Assembly (NCBI GenBank): GCA_963969345.1
Contig: OZ017770.1
Location: 11,216,180 to 11,280,179 of the forward strand
Direction of reading: 5' to 3'
Origin: Turbatrix aceti
Lineage: Eukaryota; Nematoda; Chromadorea; Rhabditida; Panagrolaimidae
DNA length: 64,000 bases
In this document: in pieces, positions 23,749 to 34,751 of the stretch
Layout: every line of letters begins with the position of its first letter
Position numbering within the stretch: position 1 is the stretch's first letter
Notes under the pieces: generated by a model
The model's input: the letters and a program-made list of their open reading frames with translations, nothing else
Database searches by the model: none
What the model was told of the DNA's origin: nothing
Position numbers and translations under genes: made by a program

Positions 23749-25349
23749 TTAGTAACATTTTGATGAGGCGATAGATGCCGTTGTAATGGTCGATGACAGA
23801 CTTTCTAGAGATGAAAAGCGATTCGTCGACATTGTTGGCAATCCGAGTCGTTGTAATCTCTTCCAGTAAGCTCGGACATTGATGCCTTGCCAATTTTCAT
23901 TTTCAAGTTTGTCAAAATACCTGAAGGGGGGTATATTATTTATTTTTTTTTGCTTTTGCGAGTAAATCACCTGCGCATTATTCGATCGAGTACGCGTCTC
24001 TCAAGTTGGTGTAGACCGTTCTCTGACCACGCGATGTGGAGGTTTATCATCACCTGTGCTGCGCTTTCCGCTCCCATTAGACATACATCAATACCGGGAA
24101 AGTGTAATGCATAGTGAAGAGCCAACCTTTCAATGCAAATGTTTTTGCTCTGAAACTTGCAGTCATAATGAATAGACGACACGTTTTTTGCTATTCATTA
24201 TAGCGTCCAATTAAAAATATTTTTTTTATTGTTTTACAAACCTGACAGTATCTCACAGCATCACGTGTAACGTCGACAATTCGATTGTTTGCAGGATGCC
24301 ATAAAGCAGGTCCTTTTTCCGTTAACAATCCTTGTGAAAATGGTGCAGCATTGAGAACCGCTATGTTTCGACTCTGTAAAAATTCAAGTCTCTAGTAATT
24401 ATTCCCAATCTTCTTTTTCTGGACACTTACTTTAAAAAATGGAATGTGTTCCCCAAGTGAATTATCGTTTAGACAGGCTCGTGAGTAACTCATTACGATA
24501 TCTATAGGCACATTTGATTGTGATATTACTTTTCTAAAAACATAAAAAGAAAATTGTATTTAAAAAAATTTGCATACATGATTTTTTCAGTACAGTAACC
24601 CGTAATTCCAATATATTTGATTTTTCCAGACTGCTGGGCCATTTGAAGTGCTGGTAGTGTTTCGTAGAGAATAACGCTTTGATTTGGTTCAAAATCGGTA
24701 TCATGAATTTGCAAAAAACAAATATCGATGTAATTAGTCTTGAGTCTTTTGAGACTTTTTGTCAAGTGTTCAAGAATTTTGTCAGCGCGAAAATCGAACG
24801 GTCTGGCGTAATCCAATTCATATCGGCCGACTTTTGTGCTCAGATAATACGTCTTGCGGGGAATCTTAGTCAGCACTTTGCCAAGAATTTCCTCGGATCT
24901 CCGTTGGCCATACCAGTATCCGGTATCGACAAGATTGATTCCATTCTTGATAGCGGTTTGGACAACATGGATTGGCAGTTCTGATAAGTTGCCGAAGAGA
25001 CCACCCAGTGCGCCACAGCCAAGTGCAATGTGTGATACAACGAGATTTGTATTTCCGAGTTTCCGATACTTCATTCGCTGTACAGAAGCGGCATTGTGAA
25101 ATGCAGGATCAAAAGTTGGAGGATAATTTGCATACTGTCCCAAAATATTTTTTCATTATCAACTGTTTTGTAAAAAAATAAAAATAAACTCACGTTTTTC
25201 TGCGGTAAATCATCATCATGTTTGGCAGTTTTTATATCAACGCTTACCCCACGTACGCGACTCATTGTATGAGATTGCGTCTTTAGCGTTGTCGTACTTG
25301 CCGATAGATGAGACGACATCATGCTTATACGAGATTGTTCTCGACGCAT
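23749..25349 (-). CDS. Aldo/keto reductase (intact copy of a duplicated gene)
   Basis: Six exons, 25349-25194, 25134-24578, 24533-24431, 24373-24242, 24149-23971 and 23920-23749, join in phase to give 432 residues. The core follows the aldo/keto reductase barrel: ALGCGALGGLFG, then NLVDTGYWYG with the catalytic Asp and Tyr, STKVGRYELDYARPFDF with the active-site Lys, and FLQIHDTDFEP with the active-site His. The order and motifs resemble L-galactose dehydrogenase-like and D-arabinose dehydrogenase-like reductases using NADP(H). The substrate is unknown. An N-terminal extension of about 60 residues and a C-terminal tail rich in Ser and Thr lie outside the barrel. A broken copy of the last three exons lies at 27713-28338. 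The gene is head-to-head with a MOB4 pseudogene 270 bp away. Confidence 0.9.
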
Positions 25350-25619
25350 GGCTGTGTAGTCGTAGTCGTAGTAGTTGAATATATAAAATACACTAGACAG
25401 CTGAATGCCTCAAGACTATTTCCCTTTTCTTTCCATTGTCTTTTTGTTGTTTTGGAAGTGCGCATGCTGTTCCTTCATCTTCAATTTATGAATTCTGTGC
25501 ATTTTTAATAGTGAGGAACATTTTTTCTTCTCCTACCATTACGAGTTGCCTCGCGAAATTAATACATTTCTTTGTTTTCATACTAAATTACTTTTTAGGG
25601 TGCGAGAACCGGCCTCGAT

Positions 25620-26372
25620 ATGGATTCTATTGTCATTTTTCGTGATCCGGCGTGTACACAATCGGTAATATTTTTATTTATAATTTTTTTTGAATTTCAG
25701 AATTTTTTTTTGTGTACTGATTTGAAGTATTTTCTTTCTCAAAAGAGGTTTTCTAAAAAGTTGTTATTTGACGGAACCAGAGGCGTAACATCTTATTGCG
25801 CCAAAATTTCGTTCGTCTGTGCATGTAACCTAACCAAATAAAAATCAAAAACGTTGTTGTCTATTGAAAAATGCGTTTAAAAGTAACATTATAACGACAA
25901 ACTTATGATACTTTTAATGATAACCTGTCTTTTAGGGGTGACAACAATCCTGGATGTAAACATAAGATAATTTTTAGTTTACCATAATTTTTTTATATGC
26001 AAATTTTGATTTTTTTTGTTTTGTTTCAGAAAAGGTACAATTGGCAATCATAAAATTAAAGTCAATTCATTCATTACTATTCAGAATAGATGTATGCACC
26101 GATGTATCTGTGAAAATCCCCACGACATTGAAAAATTCTCAAGTGCCATTTTGGAATTGAAGAAGACGTATGGAAGTTTTTTGAAATGTTATTAAATTTT
26201 TTTTGCAGGATATGCTTTGCTGGTACCAACCTTCAAATGACTGTAGATTTTTTGACAAAAATTTTTTTATGTAAATGCTTTTTTATCATGATTATTTGAA
26301 ATAACTGCCATAAACTGGACAAGCATCACTTGACTGATTTGCTGACAATATCCTTGTATTTACCGGAAAGAC
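25620..26372 (+). pseudogene. MOB4 pseudogene (left copy of the duplication)
   Basis: A degenerate copy of the MOB4 gene at 28582-29427. The leader GGCCTCGATATGGATTCTATTGTCATT is shared and the first exon is open. The second exon, starting at 26030, reads a TAA stop at its eighth codon (26051-26053) and carries several indels. Traces of exon 3 (GCTTTGCTGGTACC) at 26214-26250 and exon 4 (CTGCCATA...) near 26305-26372 remain. Exon 5 was not found. A functional product is not expected. Confidence 0.85.
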
Positions 26373-27712
26373 GTAATTTTTTTTCTAATCAACGGTTTGA
26401 TAAAAGTAACTGTTCAACGAAAAGTAACCAAAATCTTGTTCGATTTTGATCAGAAGACGATGGAAATAAAGCTGCGCATGCGTGTTGTTCCAGTACGACG
26501 ATACTGTAGAAAAGTGGTCGAGAAACTAGGGTAGTTTTGTAAAAAATCAGAAAGCAGTGTGTTGCATTCCTAAATACAATTTAAGCAAGCAAGGCAAAAA
26601 ATGAAATAATCGGTGTTCTGTTACCGTGCACCGGCCCGATATCGTAATTTTTTTCAATCGTTGTGGTTTTCCGGTTATTATTTTTTGTATCTTAGCCCTA
26701 AACTCACGACTAAGCCTAAGCCTAAGCCCTAAACTAAGCCTAAACCTAAGCCTAAGCCCTAAACCCAAACCTAAGGCTAAGCCTAAGCTTAAAGATGTAA
26801 TTAGCCCCCGTTTTGTAACTCCCAATTGACGAAAATTGAACTCAAAAACGCCTGAGAACGTCCCCCGTTTCAAGTGCGAGTTTTCCCTTGGTTTTAGGCT
26901 TTTTGGATGCCTGTATCTCGCGTGCGCGTTGCTAGCGCGCTCTAATTTTGTGTTTTTTGGAATCAGCGTGCCCGAATTAGTCAGTATGCCAAGTTTGACG
27001 CCGATACAAAATAGGCACTAAAACTCAGTTATGCTGCTGTCTGTAATTAACTACATGAGCCAAAAACTTAAAAATTTGCGTTGGCAACGGCTGCCTAAAA
27101 TTAAGCTACCGGAATGCAATACCCTGTCAGGAAGGGTTTAGATTTTTGTTTGAGTGGCTTTTCGGTGGAAAAAGGCAAAGTCTCAAAAACATCTAAAAAT
27201 CGGCGGTTTAAAAAAATCCGTAAAATGGTTTAAAACAAGCTAGACGGCCCATTCAAAATTTACTGTCTATTGTTAGAGTACCAAAAAATAGGTGCAACTA
27301 TTCTTTGAAATAGGAGGAATTTTTGTTCAATACATGTGAATTGGAAGGGCCTAATCGAATAGTAAATTCCGGTTCCTGTTCTAAAGACACATTTGCTAGG
27401 TTTTTCAATAGGCACTTCTTTGTACTTCTTTCAGTGGCCCTCTAAAAGTTTTCTTGCTTGACCATCGCCGATGATTGCTATTTGACGCGTTGCGCGTTGG
27501 TCTCGTAGGGACACTGCACATCAATCGTTTTCAAACAACCGTCTGCTTGCTTTTTTTCGTTGCACCGATAATTTAAATGCGCACGCAGGCAACACTGCTT
27601 CTCATCTTCCCTTTGTTGATTTTCTTTTCGCGTTGGTGTCTGTTGTCTGACAACCATCTCGGTTCGTTTCTTTAGTTTTAGTCCAAATTAATTGATATCT
27701 ATTTTTTTTAAG
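26373..27712. other. Spacer between the two duplicate copies
   Basis: No gene seen. It holds the telomere-like repeat block at 26691-26790 and, from about 27490, the left part of the right duplicate (matching 21630-21785). The long Leu/Gly open frame at 26547-26873 on the minus strand is only a translation of the repeat. Confidence 0.6.
26691..26790. repeat. Interstitial telomere-like repeat, degenerate (TTAGGC)n
   Basis: Plus strand reads TAAGCCTAAGCCTAAGCCC and variants over about 100 bp, the reverse complement of the nematode telomere unit TTAGGC mixed with CCCTAAA-like variants. Confidence 0.85.
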
Positions 27713-28338
27713 TTAGTAACATTTTTGATGAGACGATGGATGCCGTTGTAATGGTCGATGACAGACTTTCTAGAGATGAAAATCGATTCGTTGACATTGT
27801 TGGCAATCCGAGTCGTTGTAATCTCTTCCAGTAAGCTCGAACATTGATGCCAATTTCCATTTTCAACTTTGTCAAAATACCTGAAGTTGGTGTGTATTAT
27901 TTATTTTTTTATTGCTCCTGCGAGTAAATCACCTGCGCATTATTCAACAGAGTACGCCGCGTCTCTCAAGTTTGTGTAGACCGCTCTCTGACCACGCGAT
28001 GTGGAGGTTTATCATCACCTGTGCTGCGCTTTCCGCTCCCATTAGACATACATCAATACCGGGAAAGTGTAATGCATAGTGAAGAGCCAACCTTTCAATG
28101 CAAATGTTTTTGCTCTGAAACTTGCAGTCATAATGAATAGACGACACGTTTTTTGCTATTCATTATAGCGTCCAATTAAAAATATTTTTTTTATTGTTTT
28201 ACAAACCTGACAGTATCTCACAGCACCACGTGTAACGTCGACAATTCGATTGTTTGCAGGATGCCATAAAGCATGTCCTTTTTCCGTTAACAATCCTTGT
28301 GAAAATGGTGCAGCATTGAGAACCGCTATGTTTCGACT
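27713..28338 (-). pseudogene. Aldo/keto reductase pseudogene (right copy of the duplication)
   Basis: Matches exons 4 to 6 of the intact gene at 23749-24373: remnants at 28338-28207, 28115-27936 and 27884-27713. The exon 4 acceptor CAG has become CAA. Exon 5 ends in an early TGA near 27940 (LERRGVLC then stop). Exon 6 has a 5-base deletion in the Asn-Trp-Gln region, which shifts the frame. Exons 1 and 3 are missing, and only a scrap of exon 2 remains near 28455-28495. Confidence 0.9.
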
Positions 28339-28581
28339 TTGCAAAAATTCAAAAAGTTTCCTGAATAATTATTCTTACTGTCACACGCGCATCTTCATTT
28401 TTTTTCTGAATTATGGACTGCTTTTGTACTTTTAATCACTTTTGATCATGAAAAAAATTTGCACGAGATATTTCCGAGTCTCCAATACTTTATTGCCAAA
28501 TTGGCACACAGCGCGAAATTAATACATTTCTTTATTTTAATGTATTAAACCACTTTTTAGGGTGGGGGAAGCGGCCTCGAT

Positions 28582-29427
28582 ATGGATTCTATTGTCATTC
28601 GTCGCAACGATCCCGGGTGTACACGAGAGGTTATTTTTCTATTGACATATTTTGATTTTACGAACTTTTTTTTCAGAAATGGTACAATTGGCCGTCACAG
28701 AAGTTAGAAGATCTCAACAGTTTACTATTCATTCAAGAATGGATACAACAATGTATTCGTGAAAATTCTCACGACATTGAAAACATTCTCAAGTGCCCTT
28801 CTGGAATCGAAGAAGGCGTCTGGAAGTACGAACACCTACGGCAAGCTTGTATGGAACTTAACGGCCTCACTGTTCGACTTCAAGTTGGTTTTAATATATA
28901 TTTTTTTTAAGTTGCATTAAATTTGTTTTGCAGGATAAATGTTTTGCTGGTACCTGCCCCCAAATGACTGCTACTGAACAGTGGATTTTTCTCTGCGCGA
29001 ATCACAAGAATCCCAAAGAAGTAATTATTTAACTAATAATCTTTTTTTAAATAAATTTTTAGTGTGCTGCCATAGATTACACCCGCCACACCCTAGACAG
29101 CGCTGCCACCCTACTCAACAGCTACCGATACTTTCCAAGTCGGGTTCGCATCAAGGAATCGTCCAGTGCAAAAATTGGATCGATATGTCGCAGAGTATAT
29201 CGTATATTCTCGCATGCTTACTTCCATCATCGAGCTGTCTTTGACCTTTTTGAGGTACGCTTTGACATTGTTTTCGATTAAATTTTTTTTTCTTGTTCCA
29301 GGAAGAAACATATCTCTGTCGTCGCTTCACCCTATTTGTCATCAAGTATAACCTCATGTCACCAGAGCAACTCATCGTACCAATTCTTAACCCTACGGAA
29401 AACGTCGCTAACCAGGAAGAAATCTAA
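28582..29427 (+). CDS. MOB4: MOB kinase activator-like 4 (MOB4/phocein)
   Basis: Five exons, 28582-28629, 28677-28883, 28934-29020, 29063-29254 and 29302-29427, all phase 0, give 219 residues (human MOB4 is 225). MOB4 is a core subunit of the STRIPAK phosphatase-kinase complex, with roles in synapse formation, microtubules and vesicle traffic. The KWYNWP opening, [19 protein letters not shown], the [14 protein letters not shown] stretch, the DYTRHTLD block and FSHAYFHHR with zinc-binding His residues all match. The zinc-binding Cys residues are in [10 protein letters not shown]. The acceptor-like CACTTTTTAG just upstream (28551-28560) could serve spliced-leader trans-splicing. This is the retained copy; the left duplicate is a pseudogene. 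Confidence 0.97.
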
Positions 29428-29649
29428 TCAAAAAATTACAAGATATCTCTTTATTTGTTTTATAGTATGTTATACTCACCAGTCACAATCAAGAAACTCA
29501 AAGGCGAAGTCGAGTCTGTTATTGTTTTTTATTGGAATAAAAGCGGACTTAGGATTTATAAAACATCGTTTTGAGGCCCGAAATTTTTATCACTTCATGC
29601 TTGACGTAAATGAAAACAAATTATCAATTGTTTTAAAAAACATAGCATA

Positions 29650-29880
29650 AAAATGCTTGTAAATGTCAGAAGTTACAAAATAAGAAGATCCTTTGTAATC
29701 CACTGCAAAACAGTCAAAAAAAATATTACTTTCCAAAAAAAGTGGCAAACGTAACATCATAGCGGAAAAATTATGTTATTCCACGAACCTAAATAGGAAT
29801 TCAGCAGACCTGAAGTAATAAAATTTTGTTAACTAAAAAGTGGCTGAAATTTAACATTGCATGCATTTATGCGTGTTATC
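29650..29880. repeat. GTAAC-rich dispersed repeat, copy after MOB4
   Basis: Contains AACGTAACATCATAGCGGAAAAATTATGTTATTCC and GCAGACCTGAAGTAATAAAAT-like units, the same family as in the PEX10 and CMC2 introns. Confidence 0.5.
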
Positions 29881-30454
29881 CAGGGACTGAAATGGGCCAA
29901 AATCCGGCGGCTCGTCTTGACCCAAAGCAAGAATATGTTTGAAAAACAAACTCGCAAAAGCATTTTTTTTGTGAAAACAATTAATATTATTTTCCCCCTA
30001 ATTTCCTCACTTTTCATATAAGTTTTTTGTCAAAAAACTGTGTTTTTGAGCTCGTTGAAAAAAAATAAATTAAAGGGGCCAATGCGGGCCTGGTCTAACA
30101 TCCTAGGTCCTAAATTACAGGCCCGTTTAGACCGGCAATTTATCCAGGCATGTCAAAAATCGAGGGCAGTAGAATTCGCTGTGAAAACGGCCCCGGTGAG
30201 TGAAATACGGATGCTGGAGCAAAATCGGGCGGAATAACCAGAAAACTTTATTTTTACAGAATTCAGATGTTCTTTTGAGAAGAGTAAATACACCAGTCGA
30301 TTTCTTGTGCCAAGATACCCCTGTATACCAGAAATCAAAATTTTTGAAGCAGTTTGAAAATTTGACGTCGAAAATTGCAGGAGCCGTATCTCCAGAATCC
30401 GGCATCTAAAAAATTTATGATATGGGTATTTGGATCTTCCCCATAGGTGCCTAC

Positions 30455-30522
30455 ACTGATCCTTGATGATGCGGTAGATCTTAAGAGCCCCTCTGCGATC
30501 TACCGCATCATCAAGGCTCAGT
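30455..30522. repeat. Perfect hairpin, 20-bp stem (26 bp with one mismatch)
   Basis: CCTTGATGATGCGGTAGATC at 30461-30480 is followed after 16 bases by its exact reverse complement at 30497-30516. Outside it, ACTGAT and CTCAGT extend the stem by six pairs with one mismatch. It is unrelated to the neighbouring repeats I could recognise. Confidence 0.8.
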
Positions 30523-32014
30523 AAGAAACACACTTGATTTTTTTATATTTATTTTTAAGTTTTACCAAATTGATCAAAAGAAGACAGTGCATTTAAAAAT
30601 GATTCCTCCTACTCACATCAGAGACTCAAACGGGCCGGGTCGATATCCGGCGGTTCGTCAGGCCCGCTTCGGCCCGTCTTCAAGGGTGTCAACGTGCCGA
30701 ATTTTTGTCGGTCCGGCCCGCTCGAGGTAAAGCCGGCCCGGCCCGCCTTTCTACCAAAGGGTAAAATTGAAGCAAAATTTACTAAAATTTTTTCGATTTG
30801 TTGAAAAATATGAGATGAAAAGCTAAAAATACACGTTGTTATTCATAATGGGGGAGGATTACTCCAAATGAGCAAGTTTTTGGGTACCCGACGGCACTGA
30901 TTCTGTCATAAAATATCATAAACACTACATTCTCGCGAAATTTCCAGATTGCTTGCTTTGCCGGTGATTTACAAAGCCAGACGTACAAAAAACCTTAAGC
31001 TGAGCATGCCGCAGGGTTTTGGGTGACATTTAATTTTCCCCCAGGCGTTTCAATAGCTTTACCTTCTGTCTACTCTGAGGATATTTAGTACGGAGCTTAA
31101 TCCCAAAAACTGCCTGTAAGTTATAATTTATAGAATTCAGATACGGGGCACAGTGTGATAAAATGACAGATGCCAAAAAGTCAAAAAATCGGGATTTTTA
31201 CCTCAAGTATGGGTTTTTGCTATGTGCGTCTCTGCAGTATTTTGCTAAAAAATTGAAGAAACGTTCGGGATTGTATATCGCCGGTGAAGACAGCAACGTG
31301 GAAATCCCATGAGAATAGTGTTACCTAGTGTCTATGATATCCTATGTCATAACCCGTTTCGCAAAATTCCTCGTTGTTTGTTATTCAGAATTAAAAAACG
31401 TTGTGCACGTTATTTTGGCGGTCCCTATATATGTTACTTTTTAGATGCAGGTGCCTCGAAGCATTTTTCATCATTTGTTATGTTAATTTGGCGAGGTTCT
31501 TGTTGTTTGTTTCTGTGGACAAAAGTATTGGTAAGACTGGTACGACTCTTTCCTTTTGTTGTCAAAATTATCACCACAATGAAATTTTTGATAGTTTATC
31601 AATAAATACAATATCATGATAAAGAACGACATAAATACTATAATACCAACGATGTACTCGCGCGTTTCAGTGACGACAACGACTTTGCTTTTGCGGGGTT
31701 TGCTTCTTCAGCTCTGTCTTCTTCTCACAACTAATGACCCTAAAAAAACAAATAACGAAGACATTTGTCATTTAAAATCCTTTATGCTTCTGGCGTATTT
31801 TTGAAGAGCAAAATGACGAAAAAATTTCAATAATCTTTTGTTAAGACAAATAAAGCCTTCTTTCCGAAGGCGGCGCATTTTGTAGCGGTACTCATGTGGT
31901 AAAGGGCTTTGTTAGAAGCATCAGGAATTATTTCATAACAACTTTTTTTCTAAGATGTGCAAACTTTAAAGAAACTACGATACAGTGCGGTTGTGATTTG
32001 GCGTGTTAAAAAAA

Positions 32015-33775
32015 ATGACGTCAGATAATTCGTTGGACAAGATTGGAAGTCTCTTTGCCACCGGTGAGTTTTTGTCATTTATTACCGTATTGTATTTTTT
32101 TATATTTTCAGATTTGCTTCCACAGTCTCCCCAAAACTGGGAAGAAACACGAAGCTTTTTACAAAATTTTGTCGAAATTCTCTACGATTACATCAAAACG
32201 GAAAACAACCGTGATGAAAAGATTTTAGAATTTCACCACCCCGAAGAAATGCTCAAGCTGCTTAATTTTTCAATTCCGGAAAAACCCATGAATTTGGAAG
32301 AACTCCTGACAAGCTGTCGTGAAGTTCTCAAGTACTGTGTTAAAACCGGTCATCCGAGGTTTTTTAATCAAATTTCGTGCGGATTGGATCTTGTATCTAT
32401 GGCAGGTGAATGGCTGACGGCAACTGCAAATACAAACATGTTTACCTATGAGATTTCGCCTGTTTTCATTCTCATGGAGAAAGAAGTCATTCGCAAAATG
32501 TGTGATCTCATCGGTTGGGGCCCCAACCAGGGGGATGCCATTTTTTCACCCGGTGGTGCAATTGCCAACTTGTACGCCATGAACGCAGCTCGTCACCACT
32601 GCTACCCTCGTGTCAAGCCGCTGGGCATGACCAGCGTAGCCACTCTCTGCGCTTTTACATCGGAAGACGTGAGACACAAACATTTTTTCTATTCCAGGAT
32701 GTAATGTTAATTGCAGAGTCACTATTCCATCAAAGGTGCGGCTGCAATTTGTGGCATCGGCACTGATAACTGTTTCAACATGCCAACGGACAAGTTTGGC
32801 CGCATGATACCCGAAGCACTCGAGGAAAAAATCATTGAGGCAAAGCGGGATGGATTAGTGCCATTTTTTGTCTGCGCTACTGCCGGAACGACCGTGTACG
32901 GCGCATTTGATCCCCTCACAAAAATTGCCGAAATTTGCGAGCGACATAAGCTTTGGTTTCACATTGATGTAACAAAAATTTTTTTAATCCAGTAGCACCT
33001 CACTTTTTTAGGCTGCTTGGGGAGGAGGACTTCTACTGTCCCCAGAATACCGACACAAACTCGAAGGCATAGAGCGTGCACAGTCCGTTACCTGGAATCC
33101 GCATAAATTGATGGGTGCTTTGCTCCAGTGCAGCATCTGCTTCATTCGTCAAGATGGACTCTTGTTCCAGACAAATCAGATGTCCGCTGACTACCTCTTC
33201 CAGCAGGATAAGCCTTACGACGTCAGCTACGATACCGGAGATAAAGCAATGCAGTGTGGACGTCACAATGACATTTTTAAACTTTGGTTAATGTGGCGTT
33301 CCAAGGGCATGGAAGGCTATCGCCAGCAGATAAATCGTTTCATGCATCTTTCGGCTTACTTTGTCAATCGTATTCGTCACACTGAAGGATATGAAGTTCT
33401 CATTGAAAAGGTAGTTGTTATATTTGTAGGTGAATAGCACATAAAGAACATTTTAGCCTGAGTTCTTAAACATATGCTTCTGGTACGTGCCTCCAAGTAT
33501 CCGTGGACTTCATCCAGCCGAAAAAACAGCACGTCTTGAAAAAGTGAGCTATTTTAGATGTCTTGTTGACAACAAACAAAGGAAAAACCAAATAATTACA
33601 GATTGCTCCAAAGATAAAAGCCAAGATGATGCAGCGTGGCACCACCATGGTTGGCTACCAGCCGGATAAAAACCGACCAAATTTCTTTCGCATGATTATC
33701 TCAAATCAAGCAATTACAACTGCAGATCTCGATTTTCTTATTGATGAAATCATCGAAATTGGAAAAGATCTCTAA
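32015..33775 (+). CDS. unc-25: Glutamate decarboxylase (GABA synthesis)
   Basis: Six exons, 32015-32063, 32112-32668, 32717-32968, 33012-33410, 33457-33543 and 33602-33775, give 505 residues, close to worm UNC-25. The enzyme converts glutamate to GABA in GABAergic neurons, using pyridoxal phosphate. Diagnostic stretches are [37 protein letters not shown], the cofactor-contacting [11 protein letters not shown], and [17 protein letters not shown] with the Schiff-base Lys at about residue 318. [19 protein letters not shown] and GTTMVGYQP follow, as in animal GAD. The palmitoylated N-terminal region of vertebrate GAD65 is absent; the N-terminus is short, as in invertebrates. Phases (1, 0, 0, 0, 0) all agree. 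Confidence 0.97.
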
Positions 33776-34751
33776 ATTTTTTTTGCATGATTAAAATTTT
33801 TTTAACAATTGGAAATTTTTTTGCTATATATTTTATTTTTATGAATTAAAAATTTTTTTATAATGGATGCATGATGATATTTTTTTGTGTAGTTATAGTT
33901 GGTAAATAAAGCTGAATGACGTTCTTGCTTTACAAAACAGAAGCCTGTGAAATCAGTATACATGCCGTTGCAGTCGATGCAAACCTTTTCAAAAAAATGT
34001 TAAGACATCACAAAGGCTTTTAGTAAATTCTCCATAAAAAAATGTGAGGACCTGACACTTTTAGTCCCTTCTTCTGACAGATGAAAGTCAAAACAGAACA
34101 AAATGTGGATATCTGTTATAACAGTCTTCTTCCAATGTCAGAATACATTTTTTTCTGCTCTCATTGAAAAATAAACATTGTTATTTACAATCCTTAATTT
34201 ACAACTTAAATAGGACAACACTAATTTCATTCCTGTCTTTCGTGATTTGTGGGGGTAGAAAAAAATGTTGGACACACAAGAAAAAACACTTTATTTTCTA
34301 ATGGATTGATATTTGTTTTTGAAGAGGGGTTCGTTTCTTGCACTTTTTCGTCTTACCTCACTCTCCCCACCAACACCCATTGTTTGAGTCGTTATCGGCG
34401 TGTAAATGAGACAACAAAGCATTTGCTACCACGACGCATATAAACAGATGCCCCTTGTCACTTTTTCCATTTAGAACGCTCTGCCGTTTATCATTTTTTT
34501 GCAAATTTTCAAGTCATTCAAAAACACATTGTTACTTGGATATTGCGGCCATTAACAGTTGTCTTCCTGTCGCCAGATTTTAAACAATTGTGGCGCGTTT
34601 TTATTTTTTTCCTTGTCTCACTTATTCATCAAAATTTTATACCTACCTCCAAGCGGTAGGTTATGCTACTATATATTTTATCGTTTGTGCAAACGTAACT
34701 GATTTTTTTTTTTTTAAATGATTTTTTAGAATCATTTAATCATTCTGTAAG
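33776..34751. other. Intergenic
   Basis: AT-rich spacer with no gene seen. Contains the GAD 3' UTR side (AATAAA at 33905-33910) and the upstream region of the PDZ protein gene. Confidence 0.5.

Larger units (their letters stand above)
29428..32014. other. Intergenic, repeat-rich, no gene seen
   Basis: Between MOB4 and glutamate decarboxylase. It contains a GTAAC-type repeat (29650-29880), fragments of a GGCCCG-rich repeat (29890-30140 and 30630-30760), and the hairpin at 30455-30522. Small open frames do not look coding. Confidence 0.5.

Noticed and set aside
26547..26873. Leu/Gly-rich frame on the minus strand
   Set aside because: It is a translation of the telomere-like repeat block, which stays open because the unit length is a multiple of three.
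30461..30516. Hairpin as a transcription terminator
   Set aside because: Eukaryotic context with no T-tract on either strand; bacterial-type termination does not apply.
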